DNA of 64,000 nt from Leisingera sp. M658 (GCF_025144145.1 NZ_CP083546.1:1380501-1444500), one strand, 5' to 3'. Shown: positions 1 to 9,971, numbered from the stretch's first letter. Translations and numbers: made by a program. The notes: generated by a model not told the origin, from the sequence alone.

Positions 1-1
1 C

Positions 2-388
2 GTCGAACACGGCCGCCCGATCGACAAAGCCTATATCGGCCACAAGAAACACGTGCGCTCCGATGACAACGGCGAGCCGATTTCCGATAAGACCTATGAA
101 AGCTTCGAGGAGGTTGAGGGGCTGACCCGCGCCTATGTGAACTTCATCTGGGAGCCGGAACTGCTGCCGGCGGAAACCACAGACAATCCCGATCCTGCAA
201 CGGACTATCCCGAGGAAAAAGCGCAGGATAACGCTGACTATGTGGCGAAATACACCACCCGGCATGGCGCCGCTCCGGCCAAAATACCGGGCCGCTGGGT
301 GATGATGCAGCAATACCCGGTCGCTGACGGCTGGGATAACGAGACCAAGACCTACACCAATGGCAATCCGGGGAACATGATCCCATGA
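2..388 (+). CDS. Uncharacterised protein, 5'-truncated by window edge
   Basis: The reading frame is open from the first bases of the window to a TGA at 386-388, so the N-terminus lies upstream. The visible 128 residues are hydrophilic and acidic, rich in D, E, P, Y and W, with no membrane segment and no motif I recognise. A GTG at 53 is an internal in-frame codon, not a supported start, because the frame continues upstream of it. The stop overlaps the next ATG (ATGA, 385-388), so the two genes are translationally coupled. It is the first visible member of a three-gene set whose role I cannot assign; effector or injection-system accessory roles are possible but not shown. Confidence 0.6.
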   Translation, partial: VEHGRPIDKAYIGHKKHVRSDDNGEPISDKTYESFEEVEGLTRAYVNFIWEPELLPAETTDNPDPATDYPEEKAQDNADYVAKYTTRHGAAPAKIPGRWVMMQQYPVADGWDNETKTYTNGNPGNMIP

Positions 389-768
389 AAATCCGCAAGG
401 AACTGATCGCGGGCTACACGCGGCTTCTGACCATGGGCCGGGCGGTGAACGCGCCTGATCCGATGGCCGATCTGGCCCAGTTCGACGCCGACATCCGCAG
501 CATGCACAAACGCGCCCATAAAGAGGGCAACCTCGATTGGCTGCGGCTGGCGCTGGACTCGCTGATCGCCAGCCCGGCTGGACGCATCAGCCTGTTTGCA
601 GGCCAGCAGTACCCGTTCGACGACGCCGAGCTGCAGGCGCTGTTTCGCCGTGCCTACGGGATGATCTGGCCCGACCAGCCGCTGTCCGAGCCGGGCGACG
701 AGGCCGATCTCGATTTTGTGGAAATGAGCGCTGAGGACTGGAACGCCTTCACCGGCAACGCCAGCTAG
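385..768 (+). CDS. Uncharacterised 127-aa soluble protein
   Basis: A 127-residue protein coupled to the preceding gene by an ATGA overlap. It is predicted mostly helical, with a basic first half (M1 to about residue 55, including the stretch DIRSMHKRAHKEGNLDWLR) and an acidic C-terminus (GDEADLDFVEMSAEDW). There is no signal peptide or membrane segment. The size and the charge split would suit a small chaperone or immunity-type partner of its neighbours, but that is inference only. A 22-nt gap with the ribosome-binding site TTAGGAGA separates it from the next gene, so all three genes probably share one transcript. Confidence 0.6.
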   Translation: MKIRKELIAGYTRLLTMGRAVNAPDPMADLAQFDADIRSMHKRAHKEGNLDWLRLALDSLIASPAGRISLFAGQQYPFDDAELQALFRRAYGMIWPDQPLSEPGDEADLDFVEMSAEDWNAFTGNAS

Positions 769-790
769 GAACCAGCTTAGGAGACCTGCC

Positions 791-2026
791 ATGCCTGATC
801 AGGCTTTTGATGCGGACGCCGTCCTGAAACTTCTGAAAAAGGCCAAGGCCTCCGGCAAGGAGCTGCCTTTTGCCTTTGGCCTTGCCGGCAAGTCCGAAGA
901 CTGCGGGCTGATGATCGACCTGCGCAAACCCGGCAAGGTGCTGCGCGGCGACATGAAAAAGGCGCCGGGGATCAAGAAATCCTGTTTCGGCACCCTGCGG
1001 GTTGAGGAAAACGAGGTTCTTTTGCAGCCGGAGAAGCCGCTGAAGGGCATCGTCAAACAGTTGAAGAAAAAGTTCATGAAGGAGGGCATGGTCAAGTTCA
1101 AGCCGGTGCTTGTCGGCCCCGATGGCAGCATCATCGATGAGGACAGCCTGCCGGATGACGACGGCGAAGCTTCGGAAACCGGCCCCGAAACCCGCCTCGC
1201 CGAAGACAGCACCGCTGATGCAGGGGCTGCTGCAGCGTTGAAAACCCGCATCGCAGCCGCGGCTGAGGCGGTCAAGGCGCTGGGCAAACCGGACTTGGCA
1301 GGCAAGCTTGCCCCGGAAATCAAAGCCAGCGTGAAACTGCTGGGGCAGGGCGATCACGACGCCTGCGCGGCCCGGCTCGACCGGCTTGAAGCAGCGCTTG
1401 CCAAACTGGGCGGCCAGCCCAAGCCTGCGCCCGCGGACCCGGCCCAATCGGAACAGGCCGCAAAACTGGGCAAGCTGCTGACTGCGCAGGCGGCCAAGCT
1501 CAAATCCCTGCCGCCGGAACAGGCCGCGCCCTTGGCAGAACAGGCCCGCGCTATCGCGGCCAATCTGAAATCAGGCGCGCTGACCGAGGCCGCCGACGGG
1601 CTCAAAGCGCTGATCAAAGCGATTGAGACACCGGCAGAGACGGGCCAGCCCGCGGCGGACCCAATGGAAATCTGGCAGGCCGCCAAGGAGGATGTGGACC
1701 GCGGCGTCTCCAGCCTGCAGGACGCGCTGAAATCCCAGAACCACCCGGTGCTGGCGCAAATCGCTGATGCCGGCCTTGCCGGTGTCACGGACGGCAACCA
1801 GACAGCGCTGATGAAGGCCTTGTTCGAGATGAAATCGGCCACTGGCGACGCCCGCAAAAAAGCCGCACAGGCACTGCTGGCCCAGATCGCCGCCTATCTC
1901 AAGTTCCTTAAGGACGATCCGGCGATCGGCATGGTCGAAGACAATCCTTTCGGCGTCAAAGCCCCGGTTAAAACACCGCTGACAAACGCCTTGCGGCAAA
2001 TGGCCGAAATCGCCAAGGCGGCCTGA
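791..2026 (+). CDS. Uncharacterised two-part protein with Ala-rich helical C-terminal half
   Basis: 411 residues, start ATG at 791 with a good Shine-Dalgarno (AGGAGA, 779-784). Residues 1 to about 110 form a lysine-rich globular part (FAFGLAGKSEDCGLMIDLRK is the most distinctive stretch). An acidic linker follows (IDEDSLPDDDGEASETGPE). The rest, about 140-411, is alanine- and lysine-rich and looks like long helices with degenerate repeats. There is no signal peptide or membrane segment. I do not recognise the family. Being last in a three-gene run, with the fully different pccB transcription unit beginning 167 bp later, suggests the set is a separate functional unit. Confidence 0.6.
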   Translation: MPDQAFDADAVLKLLKKAKASGKELPFAFGLAGKSEDCGLMIDLRKPGKVLRGDMKKAPGIKKSCFGTLRVEENEVLLQPEKPLKGIVKQLKKKFMKEGMVKFKPVLVGPDGSIIDEDSLPDDDGEASETGPETRLAEDSTADAGAAAALKTRIAAAAEAVKALGKPDLAGKLAPEIKASVKLLGQGDHDACAARLDRLEAALAKLGGQPKPAPADPAQSEQAAKLGKLLTAQAAKLKSLPPEQAAPLAEQARAIAANLKSGALTEAADGLKALIKAIETPAETGQPAADPMEIWQAAKEDVDRGVSSLQDALKSQNHPVLAQIADAGLAGVTDGNQTALMKALFEMKSATGDARKKAAQALLAQIAAYLKFLKDDPAIGMVEDNPFGVKAPVKTPLTNALRQMAEIAKAA

Positions 2027-2072
2027 GGCTGCCTTCCCGGCCCTGGACAGGGGCTGGAACCCGAATACAAAC

Positions 2073-2127
2073 TTTGCTGATTTACAGCTTTGCATCCTGC
2101 GTATGCAAACGATTTGCAAATTTGCGA
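2073..2127 (+). promoter_or_regulatory. Cluster of TTTGC half-sites before pccB (PccR/ScfR-type operator candidate)
   Basis: Five TTTGC-like half-sites lie in 55 bp: TTTGC 2073-2077, TTTGCA 2089-2094, ATGCAAA 2103-2109, TTTGCAAA 2113-2120 and TTTGCGA 2121-2127. In Rhodobacter sphaeroides the short-chain acyl-CoA responsive regulator PccR acts on pcc promoters through paired TTTGCAAA elements. The likeness in sequence and in position, 67-120 bp before the pccB start, is what supports the call. The TGCA centres here are 11 bp apart, not the 12 expected for an N4 spacer, so the match is not exact. Confidence 0.5.
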
Positions 2128-2193
2128 TAATGTCCTTTGGCTTCGCTGCCGCGCAATATATGGTCCCGGTGAAATCTACAGGGGACATGTGCC

Positions 2194-3726
2194 ATGAAAG
2201 ACATCCTTTCCGAGCTGGAAGACCGCCGCCAGGACGCACGGCTGGGCGGCGGCCAGCGCCGCATTGACGCGCAGCACGGCCGCGGCAAGCTGACGGCCCG
2301 CGAACGGATCGAACTGTTGCTGGACGAGGACAGCTTTGAAGAGTTCGACATGTTCATCAGCCACCGTTGCACCGATTTTGGCATGGAAGACAACAAACCG
2401 GCAGGCGACGGCGTGGTCACCGGCTGGGGCACCATCAATGGCCGCCAGGTCTATGTCTTCTCCCAGGATTTCACCGTCCTGGGCGGTTCGGTCTCGGCGA
2501 CCCATGCCCAGAAGATCTGCAAAATCATGGACATGGCGATGCAGAACGGCGCGCCAGTGATCGGCATAAACGATTCCGGCGGTGCCCGCATCCAGGAAGG
2601 CGTTGACGCCCTTGCCGGCTACGCCGAGATCTTCCAGCGCAACATCATGGCCTCCGGCGTGATCCCGCAGATTTCCGTCATCATGGGGCCTTGTGCAGGC
2701 GGCGCGGTCTATTCCCCGGCGATGACCGATTTTATCTTCATGGTCAAAGACTCGTCCTACATGTTTGTGACCGGCCCGGATGTTGTGAAAACCGTGACCA
2801 ACGAGGTGGTGACAGCCGAGGAGCTGGGTGGTGCCTCCACCCACACCAAGAAATCCTCGGTTGCTGACGGCGCCTTTGAAAACGACGTCGAAGCACTGGC
2901 CGAAGTCCGCCGCCTGGTTGATTTCCTGCCGCTCAACAACCGTGAAAAACCCCCGGTGCGCCCGTTCTTTGACGAACCGGGCCGGATTGAGACCAGCCTC
3001 GATACCCTGATCCCGGAAAATCCCAACAGCCCCTACGACATGAAGGAGCTGATCGCCAAGGTCGCGGACGAGGGCGATTTCTACGAGATCCAGGAAGATT
3101 TCGCCAAGAACATCATCACCGGCTTCATCCGCCTTGAGGGCCAGACCGTGGGCATCGTCGCCAACCAGCCGATGGTGCTGGCAGGCTGCCTCGACATCGA
3201 CTCCAGCCGCAAGGCCGCGCGTTTCGTACGCTTTTGCGACTGTTTCGAGATCCCGATCCTGACCTTTGTCGACGTGCCGGGCTTCCTGCCGGGCACCTCC
3301 CAGGAATATGGCGGCGTCATCAAACACGGCGCCAAGCTGCTGTTTGCTTACGGCGAAGCCACCGTGCCCAAGGTCACCGTGATCACCCGCAAGGCCTACG
3401 GCGGCGCCTATGACGTGATGGCCTCCAAGCACCTGCGCGGCGATTTCAATTATGCCTGGCCGACGGCGGAAATCGCGGTGATGGGCGCCAAGGGCGCGAC
3501 CGAAATCATCCACCGCGCTGACCTGAAAGACGCGGATAAGATCGCGGCCCACGCCAAGGACTATGAGGACCGTTTCGCCAACCCCTTTGTGGCGGCAGAA
3601 CGCGGCTTTATCGACGAGGTGATCATGCCCCAATCCACCCGGCGCCGCGTCTCCCGCGCGTTTGCCTCCTTGCGCGGCAAACAGCTGAAGAACCCGTGGA
3701 AAAAACACGACAACATTCCGCTGTAA
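2194..3726 (+). CDS. pccB: Propionyl-CoA carboxylase beta (carboxyltransferase) subunit
   Basis: 510 residues, the normal length for PccB. It transfers CO2 from carboxybiotin on PccA to propionyl-CoA, giving (S)-methylmalonyl-CoA in the cytoplasm. The N-terminal carboxyltransferase half carries the acyl-CoA binding loop SGGARIQEG (about 128-136) and [11 protein letters not shown]. The C-terminal half has [15 protein letters not shown] and [17 protein letters not shown], which bind biotin and complete the active site. The start ATG at 2194 follows ACAGGGGAC. pccA lies 4 kb downstream on the same strand with five genes between, the usual roseobacter arrangement. Probably controlled through the TTTGC cluster just upstream. 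Confidence 0.97.
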   Translation: MKDILSELEDRRQDARLGGGQRRIDAQHGRGKLTARERIELLLDEDSFEEFDMFISHRCTDFGMEDNKPAGDGVVTGWGTINGRQVYVFSQDFTVLGGSVSATHAQKICKIMDMAMQNGAPVIGINDSGGARIQEGVDALAGYAEIFQRNIMASGVIPQISVIMGPCAGGAVYSPAMTDFIFMVKDSSYMFVTGPDVVKTVTNEVVTAEELGGASTHTKKSSVADGAFENDVEALAEVRRLVDFLPLNNREKPPVRPFFDEPGRIETSLDTLIPENPNSPYDMKELIAKVADEGDFYEIQEDFAKNIITGFIRLEGQTVGIVANQPMVLAGCLDIDSSRKAARFVRFCDCFEIPILTFVDVPGFLPGTSQEYGGVIKHGAKLLFAYGEATVPKVTVITRKAYGGAYDVMASKHLRGDFNYAWPTAEIAVMGAKGATEIIHRADLKDADKIAAHAKDYEDRFANPFVAAERGFIDEVIMPQSTRRRVSRAFASLRGKQLKNPWKKHDNIPL

Positions 3727-3739
3727 TTGCGGATGTTGA

Positions 3740-3791
3740 GCGGGGGCTGTCTGCCCCCGCACCCCCGAGGATATTTTCGACCAGAAAGAAG
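3740..3791. repeat. Intergenic hairpin plus GAGGATATTTTCG...CCAGAAAGAAG element
   Basis: An 8-bp perfect stem (GCGGGGGC 3740-3747 / GCCCCCGC 3753-3760, loop TGTCT) is followed by GAGGATATTTTCG (3767-3779) and CCAGAAAGAAG (3781-3791). Related cassettes occur at 31153-31204 and, decayed or partial, at 40414-40448, 35438-35456 and 53049-53059. Elements of this look are frequent after genes in Rhodobacteraceae. The AGAAGAGGGAG tail here also supplies the Shine-Dalgarno of the next gene. The hairpin may terminate or stabilise the pccB transcript. Confidence 0.6.
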
Positions 3792-3806
3792 AGGGAGTCT
3801 TCGGAT

Positions 3807-4247
3807 TTGTCCAGCAACCGTTGGCATATCATCCGCACGGACAGCAGCCTGACGCTGTCGCGCCGCCTGCCTGCGCAGTTCGACGTGGCGGCGGAGACCG
3901 TGCTGACGTCGGGCGACCCGCTGCGGCTGGCGCATCAGATCCGCCAGGACATGTGGCGCAAGCTGCAAGGCATGCGGGGCTTCTCTCCGGTGGTGGAAAT
4001 CACCGCCACAGGGCCGGGGTCGGGGCAGGGGCTGCACATCCGGGCCGGCGGGCAGGTGATGGGCCGGGTGCCCTCCAATGCCGCCGGGCTGATTGCCGAC
4101 GTTCTGGAAAATCCCGCTAACCGGGGCCGCTGGCTGCGCCATGCGGTGCGGCGCCGGGACAAGATATGCCTGGGAACAGGCTCGAATACGAATAATCCGC
4201 CCGAAATTGCGGCAAAATTTGACAAGGGAAACGAATCAGTCTCATGA
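3807..4247 (+). CDS. Conserved-looking hypothetical protein between pccB and pccA
   Basis: About 146 residues from a TTG start at 3807. I prefer this start because AGAAGAGGGAG lies about 10 nt upstream and because the open frame further upstream only translates the intergenic repeat and the end of pccB. The product is soluble and basic (RWHIIRTDSSLTLSRRLP at the N-terminus, RGRWLRHAVRRRDK near the C-terminus), with no known motif. The stop overlaps the ATG of the next gene (ATGA at 4244-4247). Its place inside the pcc cluster suggests co-transcription with pccB, but no function can be inferred from sequence. Confidence 0.6.
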   Translation: MSSNRWHIIRTDSSLTLSRRLPAQFDVAAETVLTSGDPLRLAHQIRQDMWRKLQGMRGFSPVVEITATGPGSGQGLHIRAGGQVMGRVPSNAAGLIADVLENPANRGRWLRHAVRRRDKICLGTGSNTNNPPEIAAKFDKGNESVS

Positions 4248-4738
4248 TCCGCCTCAGCCAGATACCAACAGCGCGCGCTTTATGCGCTGCGCCAGCAGCC
4301 CCGGCCGGAGGAGCCTGGGAAACCGGGGGCCGGGGCTGCGGATATCTGGCTGTTATCCCTTTGGCATTGTCCGTCCTGTCCGCCTCTGCCGCGGAACCGG
4401 TTGCGGTTCCGTCGGGCCAGCCCGTGACCCTGGCCGAGGTGCTGCTGGACGAAGCACCCGGACAGGCGGGCGAAACCTGGGCCCGGTTCCGCTTCCTGGC
4501 GCCGGAAATCGCCCGGGAAACCGGTTCCGTCAGCTATGAGGCGGCGGCGCCCGACATGGACCATCTCTGCGAGACCTTGGCGGTGCCCTATCTGGCCGGT
4601 CACGGGCTGACCGCAGCCCGGGTGGTGATTTCGCTCTCGGACCGAATGGTGCCTTTTGGGGCGCAGGACCCGGCGGCCACCCAGTTTTTCGAGGCCTACC
4701 GCCCCGTGGCCGCAGGCTGTATGTGGGAGGCTTTCTGA
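4244..4738 (+). CDS. Secreted hypothetical protein, resembles DUF6497
   Basis: 164 residues. A hydrophobic, signal-like stretch (YLAVIPLALSVLSASAAEP, about residues 33-52) is preceded by a 30-residue Ala/Gly-rich lead. That lead is odd for a signal peptide, so the true start could be internal, although the ATGA overlap with the preceding gene favours 4244. The mature part has two cysteines (CETLAVPYL and GCMWEAF) that could form a disulfide. Proteins with this ending occur beside pccB in roseobacters and, from memory, are classed as DUF6497; that assignment is uncertain. Periplasmic location is inferred from the signal-like segment. Confidence 0.55.
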   Translation: MIRLSQIPTARALCAAPAAPAGGAWETGGRGCGYLAVIPLALSVLSASAAEPVAVPSGQPVTLAEVLLDEAPGQAGETWARFRFLAPEIARETGSVSYEAAAPDMDHLCETLAVPYLAGHGLTAARVVISLSDRMVPFGAQDPAATQFFEAYRPVAAGCMWEAF

Positions 4739-4863
4739 TGCATCCACAACATCTTGCGGGGCAAACTTCAGACCGGCGGATTCTTGCGGCATTGCAGCCA
4801 CAGCGCTGCCAATTGCCGCGATTCACATGTGACTCGGTTGCAAACCCCGCTATCCTTGGCGCG

Positions 4864-4881
4864 GGCAGCCCGCGGGCTGCC
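4864..4881. repeat. 18-bp perfect GC palindrome
   Basis: GGCAGCCC GC GGGCTGCC reads the same on both strands. It lies 126 bp after the DUF6497-like gene and 72 bp before the small lipoprotein. No T-run follows, so it is not a classical terminator; it may be a transcript-end hairpin or a protein site. Confidence 0.4.
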
Positions 4882-4952
4882 TTCACATTGAGGTTGAGGC
4901 AGGCGGCGGGCCAAGCCCCCGCAGGTTTCGCGTTTTTTATCAGGAGACAGAA

Positions 4953-5093
4953 ATGTCCAAGAGCATCAAGCTTATCGCCCTGGCAGGCCTGCTGGCCGCC
5001 GTCACTGCCTGCGCCCAGCAGGAAGAAGAATTTGTCGTGGTCGAGCCCGAGCCGATCTCGCAAGAGCCGGAATTCACCGGCAAGTACAAGTAA
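4953..5093 (+). CDS. Small lipoprotein, 46 aa
   Basis: A 46-codon gene with a very good ribosome-binding site (CAGGAGACAG, 4 nt before ATG 4953). The N-terminus MSKSIKLIALAGLLAAVTAC ends in a lipobox-like VTAC, so Cys20 is the probable lipidated residue. The 26-residue mature tail is acidic (QQEEEFVVVEPEPISQEPE) and ends in FTGKYK. The small size, lipobox and acidic tail suit a tiny envelope lipoprotein of unknown role. A terminator-like hairpin follows 8 bp after the stop, which supports a short separate transcript. Confidence 0.75.
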   Translation: MSKSIKLIALAGLLAAVTACAQQEEEFVVVEPEPISQEPEFTGKYK

Positions 5094-5100
5094 CGACCAC

Positions 5101-5127
5101 AAGGGTCCGGCCCTGCGGCCGGCCCTT
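5101..5127 (+). terminator. GC hairpin after the 46-aa lipoprotein
   Basis: Arms AAGGGTCCGGCC (5101-5112) and GGCCGGCCCTT (5117-5127) pair with one bulged T around a CTGC loop. There is only a weak T tail (TTA), so termination strength is uncertain. Confidence 0.45.
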
Positions 5128-5162
5128 ACCCGCCCGCAGGGTGCCGGACAGGAGGCACCCAA

Positions 5163-5507
5163 ATGCTGAAACACCGCGGGTTCCCGGGCCGTATGCCCGG
5201 CACCGATTTTCAATTCACCGTCCGCCGCCCCAATCCCAAAGGGGTCACGCCGCTGACCCGGCGCGAGCGTTTTGCCGACCGCAAGAACGTCGACCGGCGC
5301 GTCGATGCCACCTTTATGCGGGCTTTGTGGGAGCAGTTCGGCGACCAGCCGTTCGAGCGTGGCAATCTGGACGCCGGCCGTCTCAGTTGGCTGTTCGGCC
5401 GCGAAGTGGTCGCCGCTGAAGATCCGTTTAATCCGGCCAGCTACGAGGCGCTGCTGGTCATTAACGTGGCCGTGGCGCAGGCGTCTTTCCCGGACGCGTT
5501 TGACTGA
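5163..5507 (+). CDS. Conserved-looking hypothetical protein, 114 aa
   Basis: Starts at ATG 5163 behind a strong AGGAGG (5150-5155). The protein is soluble and basic in its first half (TPLTRRERFADRKNVDRRVD) and more acidic and hydrophobic after residue 80 (REVVAAEDPFNPASYEALLVINVAVAQ). There is no signal, membrane segment or motif I know. It lies in the pccB-pccA interval and converges on the porin gene, with a small inverted repeat between the two stops. Function unknown; the good ribosome site and codon pattern make it a likely real gene. Confidence 0.65.
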   Translation: MLKHRGFPGRMPGTDFQFTVRRPNPKGVTPLTRRERFADRKNVDRRVDATFMRALWEQFGDQPFERGNLDAGRLSWLFGREVVAAEDPFNPASYEALLVINVAVAQASFPDAFD

Positions 5508-5543
5508 TGGCACCGTCCCGGACGCATATCACGCAACGGGCAC

Positions 5544-5559
5544 CGCGGATCTCTCCGCG
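5544..5559. terminator. Small inverted repeat between convergent genes
   Basis: CGCGGA (5544-5549) and TCCGCG (5554-5559) with loop TCTC lie between the convergent stops at 5507 and 5603. It could act for both strands, but the stem is short and there is no T-run. Confidence 0.3.
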
Positions 5560-5602
5560 ATGCCTGCCGCTGCGTCCGGGGCGCCGCCCGTCTGCTGTTT
5601 CG

Positions 5603-6745
5603 TCAGAAGTTCAGCTGAACCGCCAGCTGCACCCGGTCGCCGTCAAATGTATTGCCGGAGATCGTGTCGTTGCGCTCGCCAAAGATGTATTCAGCGCTGA
5701 AGGTCAGGTTGTCGGTGGGGCTGTAGAAGGCATTCACGTGAATGGTCTCCAGCTCGGTGAAGGACAGCGTGCCGGTCGAGGTCGGCAGGTCGTAATCCTC
5801 GCGTCCGTAGGCGATGCCGACATTCCATTGGTCGGTGATGTCCTGGCGGAATTCGACGGTATAACCCTTCACATCGTTGGCCTGGCCGCCGACCACCGCA
5901 TCCCCGAGGCCGATCAGCAACGGCCCCAGGGCCTCGCCGTCAACATAGGTGGCCTGGAACAACCCGCCGTCCCAGGGCGTGATGGAGCCGGATACGGTAA
6001 CACCGGTCTGATCAACGTCAACGCCGCCGCTTTGGATGGTGCCGGCAAGGCCGGCAATCCGCGCGGTGAACAGATCATTGCTGTACTGGAACGCTGCCGT
6101 GGCGACCGGATCGCTGGAGGCGGCGGTGTTTTCCTCCAGCGACAGGCTGTAGTCGAAACCGTCGCCAAAGCTGTTGCTGTAGCGGACCTGCGGCACCCGG
6201 GCAAAGGCGATGCCGACCGGGCCGTTGAATTCCACACTGGCGGGGTACTGCCCCAGCGGCATGAAGTTGGTCCAGGTTTGGCCGATCAGCCAGTGATCGC
6301 CGATCTGCACATTGGCGTGGCGCAGCCGCAGCTCGGAGGTGCCGCCCGAGGCGAACAGGTCGAACTCGAGCTGGCCCTGAATGGTGCCGATGCCGGTCTC
6401 GGTGGTGGTGCGAATGCCCAGCCGCGACTGGCGCACGGTGGCGCCGAAGTCGCCGTCGGTGGCATTCACCGGCTCGCCGATATTGTTGACAAAGGCCGTG
6501 TCGCCCTGGACGAAATCGAAATCATAAAAGAAATCGGCCTTGACGTAGCCGTAGATGTCGACCGCGGTATTGCCCAGGCGGAAGTCGCCGGGCGCGCCGG
6601 TCACCTGCTGGCTTTCCGCTTCCAGCACCTCGACCCGGTTGCGCAGTTCCTGCAGCTCGGACTGTGTATCCGCGTGGGCCAGGCCAGCGCTGCCGGCAAG
6701 TGCAGCAGCAGCCAGGGCGAAGCGCCCTCTATGCACTTTGGTCAT
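5603..6745 (-). CDS. Outer-membrane porin (DcaP-like)
   Basis: 380 residues with a cleavable signal peptide (to about ALAGSAGLAHA, residue 25) and a short coiled-coil start (SELQELRNRVEVLEAESQQV, about 28-47). The rest is a beta-barrel of alternating strands ending in QLNF, with the terminal phenylalanine typical of outer-membrane proteins. The coiled coil followed by GDFRLGNTAVDIYGYVKADFFYD is the pattern of the DcaP-like trimeric porins, which pass small organic acids and other anions. AGGAGG precedes the start. It is transcribed against the pcc genes, and whether its substrate relates to them is not shown. Confidence 0.85.
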   Translation of the reverse strand: MTKVHRGRFALAAAALAGSAGLAHADTQSELQELRNRVEVLEAESQQVTGAPGDFRLGNTAVDIYGYVKADFFYDFDFVQGDTAFVNNIGEPVNATDGDFGATVRQSRLGIRTTTETGIGTIQGQLEFDLFASGGTSELRLRHANVQIGDHWLIGQTWTNFMPLGQYPASVEFNGPVGIAFARVPQVRYSNSFGDGFDYSLSLEENTAASSDPVATAAFQYSNDLFTARIAGLAGTIQSGGVDVDQTGVTVSGSITPWDGGLFQATYVDGEALGPLLIGLGDAVVGGQANDVKGYTVEFRQDITDQWNVGIAYGREDYDLPTSTGTLSFTELETIHVNAFYSPTDNLTFSAEYIFGERNDTISGNTFDGDRVQLAVQLNF

Positions 6746-7422
6746 GGGGTTATCCCTCCTCCTTATGTGTCGTGCAGCCAGACTCCCACGTGCGCAAACG
6801 GGGGGGAAATGACTTCAAAGAGAGCCGCCGTGAGGATTTGCGCCAGAAAAAGTGCGAAATTTTCACGGTCTGTTCACGCTGCAGTGTTTGCGCAGGCCAA
6901 GGTGCTGGCAGGGCTGCAAATCCCGGCGCCGGTCCGGCGCTGCCGTTCACAGCGCTTTGACAACCGCTTGTCCGGCCGGCCAGCACAGCGTCAGGGTTGT
7001 AACGGCGATGTGACAGGGCTGACGCGGCCCTGCGCCACTGCCCGGCCGGTAGTGCGTGATTTCGGCGTGAAATCGCACAGCTGCCGCTTGGGTCAGCAGG
7101 AATCTGCCCAAATCCGCACCCTTGCATTTCAGGGGCTTACAGCAGCGCCGGGGCTGTGCATCGTGGGTCAAGCAGCGCAGCCACGCTGCTGTGCCGAGCA
7201 TCTGTTCCGGCCCCTTCGCCTGAACGGGCAGGTACGCGCCCCCATCCGCGTCCTGCCCGTCTTTTCTCCCCTTCAGGCACCGGCGGAAGCTTGCCGTATA
7301 CTCCCCCCCATGCGGCAAGCCTCCGCCCAACTGAAGGGCGGGTTCGGCACAGCGTTGCGCGCGGCTGTCCAGCCTGCAAATTCCGCAGGGACACTGACGT
7401 CCCCGGAAGAAGGAAACTGGAC
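6746..7422. other. 677-bp gap between divergent porin and small lipoprotein genes
   Basis: No convincing gene. The open frames here lack ribosome sites and plausible composition. The gap must hold the promoters of both flanking genes, but I cannot fix -35/-10 boxes. Its one clear structure is the nested inverted repeat at 7269-7337. Confidence 0.6.
7269..7337. repeat. Nested two-tier inverted repeat before the 67-aa lipoprotein
   Basis: Outer arms CCCTTCAG (7269-7276) and CTGAAGGG (7330-7337) pair perfectly. Inside them GGCGGAAGCTTGCCG (7282-7296) pairs with CGGCAAGCCTCCGCC (7312-7326) at 14 of 15 positions around a 15-nt loop. The unit ends 85 bp before the start of the lipoprotein gene. 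It is either a structured leader or an extended operator; there is no T-run on either strand. Confidence 0.6.
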
Positions 7423-7626
7423 ATGCGGGCAAAAACTTTCATCGCGGCCCTGTCGCTCTGCGGCTTTGCGGCGGCCTGCGGCGACACCACTGGCGAACGT
7501 ATCGTATATGGCGCCGGCGCAGGCGCCGCAGGTGCTGCGCTGCTGGACGGCAGCCTGGTCACCGGCGCAGCCGTCGGCGTGGCCGCAAACCTGGTCTATT
7601 GCCAGCAAAATCCCCGCAAGTGCTAA
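7423..7626 (+). CDS. Small lipoprotein with glycine-zipper segment, 67 aa
   Basis: ATG at 7423 with GAAGAAGGAAA upstream. The signal ends at a lipobox-like FAAAC, making Cys19 the likely lipidated residue. The mature part contains an Ala/Gly-rich stretch (YGAGAGAAGAALLDGSLVTG) of glycine-zipper type, which favours insertion in or packing against a membrane. It ends in two further cysteines (VYCQQNPRKC). Similar tiny lipoproteins stand directly before pccA in roseobacters. The 152-bp gap to pccA leaves open whether they share a transcript. Confidence 0.75.
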   Translation: MRAKTFIAALSLCGFAAACGDTTGERIVYGAGAGAAGAALLDGSLVTGAAVGVAANLVYCQQNPRKC

Positions 7627-7778
7627 GGCCGCCACCGCTGCCGCTGCACTGCTGAACATCCGGCCCGCTGCGGCCGGTGCAAAAATCGCGCAAACGCCGT
7701 GCCTGGGTCTGCCCCGGGCGCGGCGTTTTGCATTCCGGAATGCCAAGGACCAAGGGCCAGAATACAAAGGGACCACCT

Positions 7779-9824
<2,046 letters not shown>

Positions 9825-9831
9825 TGCACCA

Positions 9832-9895
9832 CGGGGCAGGCATATGCGCGGGCGGGCAGGCGGTTTTTTCCGCCGGCCCCCGCATGCCTGCCCCG
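9832..9895 (+). terminator. Long bipartite hairpin after pccA
   Basis: Outer arms CGGGGCAGGCAT (9832-9843) and ATGCCTGCCCCG (9884-9895) are perfect 12-mers. Inside, GGCGG (9859-9863) and CCGCC (9870-9874) close a TTTTTT loop. It begins 8 bp after the pccA stop. There is no 3' T-run, so it may act as an mRNA 3'-end stabiliser or processing structure rather than an intrinsic terminator. Confidence 0.5.
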
Positions 9896-9971
9896 GACCG
9901 CACGGCTGCGTGCACCGAATCTTCAGGAATTTCTGCAATCCTGCCCGGGTTGAACTTCCTCAAGGTGCCCT

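Noticed and set aside
2176-3762. 528-codon open frame antisense to pccB
   Set aside because: Exact shadow of a certain gene; His/Asp-rich composition is typical of antisense translation.
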